From Homalodisca vitripennis (taxonomy: Eukaryota > Arthropoda > Insecta > Hemiptera > Cicadellidae): a stretch of 64,000 nucleotides of DNA. How positions within the stretch are numbered: position 1 is the first letter of the stretch; each line of letters starts with the position of its first letter. The notes beneath the pieces are model-generated. The model worked only from the letters and a program-made list of their open reading frames with translations. It was not told where the DNA came from and made no database searches. Positions 53,431 to 64,000 of the stretch are shown in pieces. The stretch covers positions 40,345,001-40,409,000 of the forward strand of contig NC_060214.1 in the NCBI RefSeq assembly GCF_021130785.1, read 5' to 3'. A program made the position numbers and the translations under genes.

Positions 53431-54323
53431 TAACAAATTTCGTGTTTTAGTAATTTATTTTTACTATTTATTTTATTTCAATAATGTAATATATGCAACA
53501 GCCAATGGAAAAGTTTGTTCAACGAACGTTACGCTATGTATGGAAGGACGACACAGTTTCGCAATGGTTAGTGGGCAACAGTTGCTGAAATAACACTTTG
53601 CCGCTACCTGTTATCGGCTAGCTGAATAACGTCGCAACGCGTTGCTAAACAACGACAATTTGCATTGTCTCCATCCAGGGTGTCCTCGTAGGAGCTCGTT
53701 GTGAACGACTAAACGGAATGAAAGAAGAAGAAACAGTGAATTTACAAATATATAAAAATAAATGTATTGTTTTCGGAATGTATTAAGTGTAAATATTTCC
53801 ATAAAAACTGATCTTTAAAAATATCTGTAAGTTACCAGATACTTTACTAAAGATATTAAATGTTAATACAATGGACTTTGATTTATATTACTTTGATTTA
53901 TCATAAGTTAGATCATTATCTTACAAATCAAACAGACATAATACTCGTTTGAAAATAATTTATATTTACAAATAACACCATATTTTAGACATCTAGTCGA
54001 TTAAATTCCCGCCACTTTTCATAATACTCAGGCTCCCTACTCGGCCTGTCGAGTATCACGGTTACGATTATTCTCGGTCAGCAGTAAACAAAAGAATGGC
54101 TGGACGAAAGAACGAAATGAACACATGATAACTGAACGAAATGAACGGCTGCGCGATTTTAGGTACGCAGAGTCAATACAGTTTTAGTTAATTGCATGTA
54201 ATGTTGAGCTATTATTTCTATGGGCGAGGGTTTTTTAAAATGAACTTAATTATAACATCATACGTTGTTACAATCCTTAAAAATAATTTAATAACCTGAT
54301 TTAGAAGAAAATATAATTTACTA
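53431..54323. other. AT-rich host DNA, no gene seen
   Basis: Direct continuation of the sequence ending at 37717 before the R1-like insertion. A palindromic CGCAACGCGTTGC lies at 53633-53645. No open frame of note. Confidence 0.45.
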
Positions 54324-55700
54324 GCTGTTGCCCGCGGCTTCACACGCAAGTTTTAGAACCGAAGTCCTTATAAAAAGCAATTATTATGTAATATGATGAG
54401 AGTCCTACAAACATTTTAAAACGTAAGTAGGCATACATCAGGTAGATATTATCAAGTTCATGGTAAATAGTATCAGAGTTTAATTTAATTATTATATCAT
54501 GTTTGGCACGTGTAGGAGCATTTCTGGTTTTAATTAATTATATACATAAGGTCACAACTGAATCTGCCTTGTAATCCTGATCAAGAAAACACAAATCTCG
54601 TATCACACAGGTCTCGGAAAATTACTTTGGTCAAAAAGCGTATATTTACAGTCCTTGTCATGTATTTCAGGTCTAAGATATTTTCAGTACCATAGTAGAG
54701 TAATGTACTTACATAGAACCGAGAAGCCTACTTCTGTTAAAAAGTGCCTATTTAAGACCGTTTAAATTCACTTACCTACTATGTCACAAGTTAGCTTCCC
54801 ATATTACCACGATTAAAATACTATATACGTTCGATTATATAGTTCTCGGAAATCTATTTTGGTCAAAATTGTATTGGCATAGTTGAGTTTGCTAGGACTG
54901 AAAAGCCTATTAGGACCTAGGGGGAAGTCCTACCTACTTCTTATGTACTTCCGGTATAAGGGGGAAATCCCTATTAAGGTTATGCAACATTCCAAAATAA
55001 TCGTTATTAAAGTTTTGCGTTACACTTGTTTTTTGGACTGTAGCCAGGGAAAGAATGAATCGTTAAGGTATGTTAGTATTCATTTCTCTGCTTTTTTCCG
55101 TAAGTCATTGTTAAAATGTAATATCATAATGTAAAGGAAGCCCACTAGTTTAAAGTAACTTAAAAACATTCATAACTTTGTTCATTAAGGTTAGTTTTAT
55201 AACAGTATTTAATACATTAGATGATTTTAATTCGTCACTGGCGCAATCTGGAGTAAAATTTATATATTAATGTTTTATTTACTATCTGCATTACACTACC
55301 GATCAAGCACTGTTTACTTATTATTGATAACATTTTAATGTAAACAGATGTTTCAGAAAGTTAGTCGAATTATAGCTGTCAACAGCTGTTTAGTGCCAGT
55401 TTAATTTTAATAATGAAACGTTATTATGTTTCGTTCTTACCATAACATTCGAATGCAAACAAACTTTCAATTTGAATTCCACTTTATTTGGTGAAATGAA
55501 TGTGTTATGGGTGGTAAAAAGCACTCTTAAGTTTTAATTCAGACCAAAAGCTATACCTGTTCAAAATTTCAGCACAATCCGTATAGCAAGCAGTTTCAGC
55601 GTGATTCAAGGACAAACCTCCAAACATCTAAACATACAAACATCCAAACATCCAAATATCCAAACATTCAAACTTTCGCATTTGTAATATTAGTGGGATT
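54324..55700 (+). mobile_element. Common arthropod-type interspersed repeat
   Basis: Begins CTAGCTGTTGCCCGCGGCTT and ends with a series of CATCCAAACAT units, CAAACTTTCGCATTTGTAA and TATTAGTGGGATT. Both ends are widespread in arthropod genomes as the two ends of one repeat type. I am not sure of its class (RTE-like 3' tails look like this). No open frame survives between. Confidence 0.55.
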
Positions 55701-55811
55701 GAGAAATTCACGTCTCGAGAAACGGGAGAGACAGCAAGAGCAACCTAGCGGCAGAGGTTTGAACTGCCCGTGCAGTCAAGGTTAGTTCACCCGGTTTCTC
55801 CTAGGGAGCAC

Positions 55812-56045
55812 TCGTTCTTATCATAACATTCGAGTGTAAACAAACTAATTTTTCAATTTGAATTCGACTTTATTTGGTGAAATGAATGTGTTATGGGTGG
55901 TAAAAAGCACTCTAAATGTTAATTCAGACCAAAAGCTATACCTGTTCCAAATTTCAGCACAATCCGTCTATAGCAGTTTCAGCGTGATTCGAGGACAAAC
56001 CTCCAAACATTCAAACTTTCGCATTTATAATATTAGTGGGATTCA
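55812..56045 (+). repeat. Partial direct duplicate of the repeat 3' end
   Basis: Matches 55425-55700 closely (CATAACATTCGA, then TTTGGTGAAATGAATGTGTT, GGGTGGTAAAAAGCACTC, TTTCAGCACAATCCGT) but has fewer CAAACAT units. About 110 bp of other, GC-richer sequence separates the two copies. Confidence 0.85.
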
Positions 56046-56879
56046 GTTGTTTTGTAAAGATAATGAATCTTTCATGGTGAACGGCTCTTCTAAAACACTG
56101 TGATTCGGATCACTCGTTCATCTGAGTGACTCGTTTGAATTAAACAGCTAAATACATTTTTTCTGGTTTTGTGAATAACAAAAGTGTCTATCAGTTTGTT
56201 GTGGCTGACATTATTCAAAAAGTCACTTTCAATATAGAGAATTGTCAAGTCATTCAGATATCTAACAACAATGATGCGTCAATGTATTTGAATAAACTTT
56301 GGGTTCTTTAGGCGACTTCTTGAAAGTTGATAATCTTGAACACAAAAAGTTATGAAAAACGTAAGAAATATGCTGAAATGTTCCTTGTCAATTTCTTAAA
56401 TTCAGAAACAATTCTGTTAAAAATTTCATTGAATATTTGCAATATCATTGTATCTCTTCCTTGTAATATTACCTCTTTATCTGTTGAAGATGAGGTCTCA
56501 TTATCAAATTTCCTTTTTTCTTTTCAATCGATTTATTTCTTCTTCTTTGCATTTAAATCTTTCTGCCAACAGTGTCAATAAACTTCCTCAGAAAGAAATC
56601 CTCACATACATCCAAAACATAGTTTTCTAAGGCTATACAGCAGATATACTTCTATATTCATGTTACCATCTCATTTTTGTAAACACTTACTGGTTTTATT
56701 AAGTCTTTCAAGCAAGCAATTCCATAAAATTGTCACAACGGTAGTTTCTTAGGAGACTAATATTGTGGCAAGCCCTAGGTGCTTGAGCTTTAACTGTAGG
56801 TTTTCATGTTCACTTTCATGCGTTTCTAAAAGAGCATTTTGAATTTCTGCATAGCCCTTTTTAAAGTTATATCAGCATT
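56046..56879. other. No gene seen
   Basis: AT-rich. Parts of it may be the 3' continuation of the gag remnant to the right, but no motif is legible. Confidence 0.35.
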
Positions 56880-57420
56880 GTGACAATATGATTGAAGTAC
56901 ACGTGAAGTCATGTAATAAGCGTTCGCATGTTTCTTAAGGAACGAGATATTTTTTCGACTTTATCCTCGGTTAAGACATTATGTTCTAGTATACGTTATC
57001 TGATTTGAGATGAATTTAAACCACTAATAAAGACATCTCTGATTGACTCATCACTACAGGTTTTAGCATCGACATTTCCAAAATCACACTCCATACTAAG
57101 AGACTAAACATTTGCAAATAGTGATCTATTGATTCTCCTTCTTGTTGTTTATAATTAGCTAGTAAGTATCTAGGAAAAAGTACACTTTTCTTAGGTATGA
57201 ATGTTTTATAGCATTGTTATAATCTTTATATTCACTGATAAATTTATAGTTTTCAAAGGACAGAAAATTTACTAATAGTCTAAGTTTCTTATCTCCTTCA
57301 ACCAGCATTTTCTATACAAGTATTGAATTTTTAATCAAATATTTCCATTGTTTAGATTCATTTGTTGTTTTAGGGCTGCAGACTGTCTGTTTCTCAGTTT
57401 TAGTAGTTTTTCCATTACAG
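56880..57420 (-). pseudogene. Ty3/gypsy-type gag remnant, second lineage
   Basis: On the minus strand, in shifting frames: ESKQWKYLIKNSILV (57365), KKLRLLVNFLSFENYKFISE then YKDYNNAIKH (57290-57215), INNKKENQ, SIDHYLQMFRLLSMECDFGN (57150-57085), SDESIRDVFISGLNSSQIR (57060-57000). The last block corresponds to the AIRDAFISGLxSxxIRQRLL end of Gag in several LTR retrotransposon groups. Stops and frameshifts are frequent. No LTR or pol region recognised nearby. Unrelated in sequence to the gag at 17 kb. Confidence 0.55.
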
Positions 57421-57858
57421 AGTATTCAAGTTAGTACAGCAAAAATGTTGATTAAATTGTAATGAAACTAAGAAAATCTTTACAAACTAAGGCTTTAATC
57501 AACAAAATTCAATTAAATAACCTTAATTTTTTTATATTTTTTAAATATTTTTTTTATATATTTTTTTTTTGTAATCTCTTTTAAGCCTCAGCTTCTGCTA
57601 TGTAGGCTGCGATGTTCACTGGTTTTATTATTTTTCAAAGTACACTGTTTCGTGTCTATACATGATTGGCCCTCCCTGGGATTTGAACCCGTTACAATCT
57701 CATTGTAACAGATGATGTAGTTTTATTTTTACAAAGAGTAAATAATATAAAAACCTTCAAATTAAGCTGGGGCCAGATGATGCAATATTTTACTTAAATA
57801 TATAAAATCAGATAACGTTAATTATTTATTTAATCGTTAGAATTTGATAATAGGTAGA
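57421..57858. other. AT-rich; B-box-like tRNA text at 57670-57700
   Basis: The minus strand reads GGGTTCAAATCCCAGGGAGG near 57693-57674, like the T arm of a tRNA or tRNA-derived SINE. No acceptor or A box could be paired with it. No gene otherwise. Confidence 0.35.
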
Positions 57859-57866
57859 CGTTTTTC

Positions 57867-58595
57867 GGTACTTTGGGATTATACCGACCACACCAGTATG
57901 AAGAACACAAAAATATAAATTTATAGAAACAAACATGATAGAACGAAAAAACAACTGTTTAATTACATAATTACAAGCATTTCCAGGTATTGTGATCGGT
58001 ATTGTTGTCGCTGTTATCTTATCTTTCTCGATAATCCCGATTAGGGCAGGGCGCGGCATCACATGATTTGCACGGTACATAACATAATTGCCTTTTTCAT
58101 TACAATTCAATTTATATTTCTGATCAGCCCCTCTAGAATTTGATATTTTACTGATAGGTACTATCTCGAGGGATGTTTTTCTTTCGTCGACATCAGCGCG
58201 GGGCAGCACCGAGGGTGGAGGCACTCGCATATTGGGTGGAGGAGTGTGATCAAGAATAAAAACAAGTTTTGAGTGTTTTTTTCAATAAATAGTTTAGTTT
58301 TAGTTTGGTAATGTTTGTTTTTGTTGAATTTTTGTGTTTGGAGAAATGTAGAGGTAAAACACGGAAGTACAACAAAGCGACGCACCAGCTGAACGGGCGG
58401 CGAGACTCTGCAATCACGTTATCTACTAGACCGCTCGACTTTGACCTCTGTCTGAGGGTGGGGAGGGGTTTGCGATAAGACAATTCCTGTTTTATATTGA
58501 CGAAATATTGTTCTACGCTAATCTAGTAATCAGTAGAAACAAAATGTCAAATAACGATTCATGTCTGGGTGTGGTCGGTATAATCCCAAAGTACC
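57867..58595. mobile_element. 729-bp element with perfect 28-bp TIRs
   Basis: Ends 57867-57894 and 58568-58595 are identical inverted copies starting GGTACTTTGGGATTATACCG. An exact 8-bp duplication CGTTTTTC lies at 57859-57866 and 58596-58603. The interior has a minus-strand open frame (58230 to 57826, running out through the terminal repeat) whose translation, for example SLEIVPISKISNSRGADQKY and NHVMPRPALIGIIEKD, is not low-complexity but matches nothing that I know. Superfamily uncertain (8-bp duplication: hAT, P or Merlin-like). Confidence 0.9.
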
Positions 58596-58603
58596 CGTTT
58601 TTC

Positions 58604-61600
58604 AGTACAGAGAGCATTCTACAGAGTCGAGAATTTTTTAACTACACTAGTAATAATATAAATTATTATAATCATTACAAAAATATAACAGTATTGGCTA
58701 TAAGTTCCATATCATACAATTCAACGCATTAAATTATATTTCCGTAAATAAGCAAATCGGAATTTTTGTTTGTTAATAGATGACCGTATTTTTCATTATA
58801 TTATAACATTTAACAGAGCAACCCAGCAGATATGTAATACATATGTGAATACTGCTTTTCAATGCGTGCACATTTTAATTTTACTGTTCCGTTGGCTCTT
58901 CTGTTGTTGTTTTGTCAAGAAGAAGAAGAGCTATTAATGACAGCTCGTCGTCTGCTAATATTTTTGTTTAAACAATATTGTATAAAACTTCGAATACATC
59001 GATTATTGTATTATATGCAGCATTGGCCGAATCTTAATACCTAATTGTTATTTAGTTATAGACGGAATATTGTAGTTATTCATAGTGAGGTTTGTATAAT
59101 ATTTAATTTCCTTCCCTTAACTTATAAACCCTTAAGCTAGTAAAGGTTTATGTTGCTATATTGTGTTTTGTCTTAACATATATTGGACATGATAAGGAGT
59201 TTATTATTTTTATTGCATTATTGCTTTAAAGATAACCAAATAAATCTTTTGTACGAAATTTATTATTTGCTTTTGCAAACAATTTGCCATTCTTCCAATA
59301 TCAGAAATATGCAATTTCTTTGGACCATCCATTCTGGATTGACAGTGCTCATCATTTAACAATTTGGATGTATGTTATGAAAAACGTTCTTCTATCACAT
59401 TACATGTATCACTTGGGATTTCTAATGCTGAAAATTAATTTCCATGTGTAGAATAGGCTGTAGATGTATACGAGGACAAGTCTAGATATGTTCGTCTTCT
59501 GGAGACAAAACTCAATGAACTTGCACTCTTAGGCTATAAATATTGTTACAATATCATTATAGAGGAATAAAAAAAATTAAATACACAATATTTATAGATT
59601 TGTATTTGTCTCTGGGCTCGGGCAAATATATAAATGCCCTCAAAGCAAGTATGAGGGAACTGTGACCATGGACTCAATGTACAGGAAGAGTTGTTAAAAT
59701 TGTCTTGACTTTGTTTACCACTTCTATGAAGTTCATATCTTTGTGTAAAGGAACTACCCATGTTATGTTTGAGACACTTAGTAATATGTAAGGTAGGTTG
59801 AGGATGTCCAATAATCTGACAATGCTTTAGTTGCTTGCTTGAAGACATTATCCACACGGCTCTCTTCTACAATATCAGAACAATCAGAGTATGCTATAAA
59901 ACACAGAAGTAGCCCCATTTAGGCTCTTAAAGAAGTAAACATATATGGTGACAATACTTTGTGCAGAAATCGTCATCACTCTTATAGGCCACTCAAGTGG
60001 TTTGTACTCGACTCAGCTTCAGACGCTTAGGTAGTCCACTCTTAAAGGACGATATCGTATGGAGCTTAACTCACTCCAGACACCCAACGTTGCTGCTGGT
60101 GGCTTGAACAAGCGTCTGATGTACTGTCAGTGGGCCATTCTATCATATAGAGTTTGTTACAGACAACCACAGACTTGGACCACACCAAAACCCTTATTGG
60201 GTGTGTTTTGTGCTAGCGGAGTTTCGTATTTACTAGGGATAATATGAAAAAAAATCCGATGAGCTGAATGTTAGAATTGTTTTTTGAATCTATGAGCTCA
60301 TCATAAGGTGTAGGAAAAACTCACTTGAAGGTATTTCTTTAAATAATGGATAGATCCCAATTCATTTTTAGCCTATGTTTATGATGCTATAGTTAAAAGA
60401 AAAAGAAATAGCTTGGTAACATCATTTGTACTGAAGAGATATGGAGTACTGCTGCAGAAGACTGCCTAAGCCACTGCTGAAGTCTGAAAGTCAGCTGTAG
60501 CTTAACTTGGCATCTGTGAAAACTAAATTTCATTAGGTCTGTTCACTAGATTGTCTTGAACGGCTTAAGGGACAGATCAAATATGAAGTTTAGTTTCTTT
60601 AAGATTAAATTTGTTATTGAGGCATGGTTCTGGTTCTGTATTATTTACAATGGTATGAAGGGGAGTAAGGATAAATTAGCAAAGGAATAAATTATAGAAT
60701 CAGAACTGGCAACATAATGTTTTAAATTTCGTTTAATTCACTTGACTCAAATTTCCATGCACATTCCGTCAGCTATTTCTAGTATTGTCTGGAACACATA
60801 GACAAAATAATTTATAGCTACATTTTCCCCTAAATTACTAAACATTGAATGCATGTACTGGATGTATATTATTGATATAAGTTCCTGGATAGATTAATTA
60901 TTGGATCCACTGCAAATAGTGGTTTTTTTATCTTCCTAATTGCCTTTTATATATGAAGGCTATTTTGTATATAGTTAGGTGATCAATTCAAAATGTAATT
61001 GCTTAGAAAGTTGATATCCATAGTTAATATTTTAAGCTATTTTTGCATACAAGAGAGAGACTGTTCCATTTTCAGCTTCATTCTACCTGCCCTCTTAGGC
61101 CACTTGCTTATATGGAAAAACAAAATCCTTTCTAACAAAATAAGAAGGAGAGATGGTAAAGTGTAAGTTCCACGGCAGTCTACTGATAAAAAGGACTGTG
61201 CAAGCCAGTCTTGCATATAGCATCGTGACAATTAATGTAACCACCGTCCAATGTATTACCATATGAACTGTCTTGCTTTATGTAAAACAAAACAAAAAAT
61301 TCTAAGGGCTTATCTTTTGAGCTCAAAGGGCATCACAGAACAGAAGCACACAAATCTAATTAGTTTAATGCAGATTTTAGACTCTTTTCTCTTGAAAAAA
61401 ATACGCCATCGAACATATAAGTACTACCTTCTAATGTCGTCCCATGGTACACTAGGGACTCAATATATCCAGAATTATTTTAAGTTCTGGATTATCAAAA
61501 CAATAATTTTTTCATAAACCAGTATTTATTAGTATTACTCCATTTTAAATTAAAAAGCTACTTAACTAAAACTTTATGAATGGTTTTATATAACTTATCA
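58604..61600. other. About 3 kb without recognisable features
   Basis: AT-rich. The minus-strand frame at 59546-59857 and the plus-strand frame at 60059-60247 have near-normal amino-acid composition but no family resemblance. They could be exons or decayed repeats, and I cannot tell which. Confidence 0.35.
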
Positions 61601-61859
61601 TTACAGCATGAAAATAATACAGTCTGACTGCAAAATGTTTATCATGAGCCATTTATCATATAGTGTTGCTAGGAGGCAGACTGTGTTGTCAGCCGTAGCA
61701 ATGTTGTTGTGAACAAGACGTTATATTGTTAAGGTTTAACAAATGAATGTGTGTTATTTTGTACATAAAAAAGTTAGATTTAATGTTGAAAGAATATTAT
61801 TATGGTACAAGCTAGATTTTCATGCGCACACATGCACTGTCTCATATCATGACAAAGCT

Positions 61860-62960
61860 TCAGTCACCGGCAATCAGCCTAGTAGTGTAGACCTCTCTGT
61901 TGTGCTCGGCAGTTTTTATCAAGTTATAAAATGATAGAAAAACATGAGCAGCTTTACTGCATTAAATTTTTTCCAAAATCTTGGCAATTCGCAAGTGGAA
62001 ACAATTCCCAATATTCAGGCGTTTTAGTAGTCTGCCATGAGTAGTACTCAAATAAAAGAGTGGTACAATCGATTCAAAAATGGTCAAACATTAGTGGAAA
62101 GAGAACAAGAACCGTCGTCTTACAGTCTGAGAACTAGCTGAAGAAATTGGAGTCAGTACATTGGGTCAGTACATTTGATTTTAACTGAGGATTTGAAAAT
62201 TAGAAGAGTGTCCGCAAAATTTATTTTAAAGTTGCTGAAAAAGGAGCAAAAACAACTTTGCTTTGAAATTGCACAAGACATGCTTGATGGTGCAAACGGT
62301 AACTCCTGAACACAGTGATCACTGGTGATGAATCCTAGATTTATGGATACGACCTGGAAACCAAGGTGCAATCATCGCAGTGGAAACACACGCCATCTCC
62401 AAGACTAAAAATAAACATGGTAATTTTGCAGCCAAGTCAAGGTCATGTTGACAATCTTCTTTGACTCCAGTGGAGTGGTACATTGTGAGTACACGGCCAA
62501 ACCATCACAAAAAAATACTATCTTGAGGTTCTTCCTCGCCTACGTAATGCTGTGTGGCACCTTCTGTGAGCATCAAAAACTTGGCAGCTTCATCACGACA
62601 ATGCACCTGTCCACTGTCTACATCTAATTCAGAGTTTTTTTTGATCAAAACAACACACCTCTGGTTCGCCAATCTCTGTACTCCCCCGACATGGCTCTCT
62701 GCGACTTCTGGCTATTTCTTAAGCTGAAATACCCTTGAGAGGAACTCGATTTCAAGAAAGAGAAAACATTAAACAGATTACGACGGCCGAGCTTAACAGC
62801 ATTCCAAAAGATGCCTTCCAGAAATGTTTTGGACAGTGGCAGAAGCGCTGGGAGAAGTGTGCATCACCAAGGAGACTACTTTGAAGGGGATTAGAAGTTT
62901 GTATTTATAGTTCAATAAATGCACTTTTAATTAACAAAAGTCCGATACTTTTTGAACAGC
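61860..62960 (+). mobile_element. Mariner element, decayed
   Basis: The right terminus TCCGATACTTTTTGAACAGC at 62941-62960 is of the mariner type. The left terminus was not found, so the start is approximate. The interior is a broken transposase. Confidence 0.75.
61931..62894 (+). pseudogene. Mariner transposase, multiple frameshifts
   Basis: ATG at 61931 (MIEKHEQLYCIKFF). Then, in shifting frames: IKEWYNRFKNGQ-like (62050), LAEEIGVSTLG-like text, LKIRRVSAKFILKLL (62195-62240), VITGDES (62318-62338) with the first catalytic Asp, SQWKHTPSPRLK (62375), VMLTIFFDSSGVVHCEY (62440-62490), LHHDNAP-like text (62590) with the second Asp, and YSPDMALCDFWLF (62680-62720) with the terminal Asp of the DD34D pattern. 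It ends YFEGD with a stop at 62892-62894. The order is complete, but several indels and internal stops make it inactive. Confidence 0.85.
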
Positions 62961-64000
62961 TCAAGGTTATTTATGCAAATAAAAAAGTATAGATGAAAAG
63001 AGAGATGTTCAGTGACTGGCTGAAACAAACTAATTTGTATTTATCTACATAAGCTACAACAACGTAAACAGTAAAAAATACTGACTTTGTAGTGATAATC
63101 AGGGTAGTGAACAACTATGTACATGTTAAAAGCTTGATGATTAAGCTAGGGTACATAAAGTAACATAAATGGTTTAAAAATATTTAAAGTTTAGTAATTA
63201 AATAAGTACCAAGGATTAGATCTTAAATTTAGATTTAAAAAGATTTGTTTTGGTTTGTGTAAAAATGTAGAAAACACAACACTAGCTTTTATACGTTATG
63301 CTATAATTGTACGGTAAGTAGCATAAAAATTCTCTATGAGTAAAATATATCAAATCTATAATTGTCTACATTTTCAACATAAAGCTTTTATTCAGTTAAA
63401 AAATTAAATCATTCACAACGAGTAGTGTAAAATAAATAAAACATAATTTTTAAAAACAGTTTTGTTTTTTCCTGTTTGAATGCTATACTTTTTTGTGTAG
63501 ACGTAGGTCCTGCAGTTACAAATCATTTGTAAAACGAAGCATAAGGGATGAGATATTCATTACATAGAGGTTTGCATTCAGCTGTAAGAACTCCTTTGTA
63601 GGGAATCTTCGCAGCATTCAACCTCAGCATAACAAACCTTGTTACTGAGAATTTCCCCAATTTAACAAACTTTTTAGACCCTTGGGATTTGTTATACCAA
63701 GGTTCTACTTATCGTGTGTCTAGTGTACTGATTAAGATTTATAACATTTTTTTACCATTTCACTTGCCAACGTTTGTCTGTCTTAATTTTGAAACACTCC
63801 ATATTTTAATCAATATATATATATATATATATTTGATACTATTTTTTAATCATATAAATCCTTTAATCTAAAATTTGCCAATGCATGTTTTGTTAAATTG
63901 TAATCCGTACTATAGTGAGTGACTGTTCAGGATGGTTGTCCACCGAGGAGCTTCGTGGGATGCCTCACCCGACACGTCACATCGTTCAACGTTACAGGCG
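62961..64000. other. AT-rich, no gene; (TA)n at 63812-63832
   Basis: Nothing recognisable. The last 90 bases (from about 63915) are GC-richer and may be the start of another feature cut by the window edge. Confidence 0.4.

Overview
The window looks like a gene-poor, AT-rich piece of an arthropod (most likely insect) nuclear genome. I found no convincing host protein-coding gene, no rRNA, no functional tRNA gene and no CRISPR. Nearly everything recognisable is transposable-element material at different stages of decay, set in AT-rich DNA with (TA)n runs. The element mix (CR1-like and R1-like LINEs, a Penelope-like element, hAT, mariner/IS630, a tRNA-derived SINE, Ty3/gypsy gag remains) fits an insect. 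A hemipteran is my guess from the style of the repeats; it is not shown.

1-19.6 kb: an IS630/mariner-type element with TA target duplications (1030-2183), CR1-like LINE 3' fragments (3121-3620, 8478-9511), a tyrosine-recombinase-like pseudogene (14.4-16.0 kb), a Ty3/gypsy gag pseudogene (17.2-18.0 kb) and a GIY-YIG fragment of a Penelope-like element (18.9-19.2 kb).

19.6-24.9 kb: a decayed LINE containing an inserted tRNA-derived SINE, an endonuclease domain expanded into four 164-bp tandem copies, and an inserted IS630-type element. It is followed by an 815-bp element with long inverted arms and TTAA ends.

26.5-36.3 kb: a LINE 3' fragment with a second copy of the same SINE, a 365-bp element with perfect terminal inverted repeats and an 8-bp duplication (30640-31004), a nearly intact Penelope-like retroelement (33.1-35.4 kb) and an inverted truncated copy of it (35.4-36.3 kb).

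37.7-53.4 kb: a nested insertion complex. An R1-clade-like LINE on the minus strand (15-bp target duplication at 37718-37732 and 53416-53430) holds (a) an IS630/mariner-type element in its 3' UTR (37879-39046) and (b) a CR1-like LINE (39693-49016) with an SGNH-esterase ORF1. Inside the endonuclease domain of that CR1 sits (c) a complete-looking 4.8-kb hAT transposon (42665-47473, perfect 8-bp duplication). Its transposase reads as an intact 800-residue protein if a 1.44-kb intron directly after the ATG is removed. The order of insertion can be read directly: R1-like, then CR1-like, then hAT.

54.3-64 kb: a common arthropod-type interspersed repeat and its partial direct duplicate, a reverse-strand gypsy-type gag remnant, a 729-bp element with a perfect 28-bp terminal inverted repeat and 8-bp duplication (57867-58595), about 3 kb with nothing recognisable, and a decayed mariner (61.9-62.96 kb).

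All family calls come from reading motifs by eye. Element boundaries are given as exact only where a target duplication or terminal repeat supports them.
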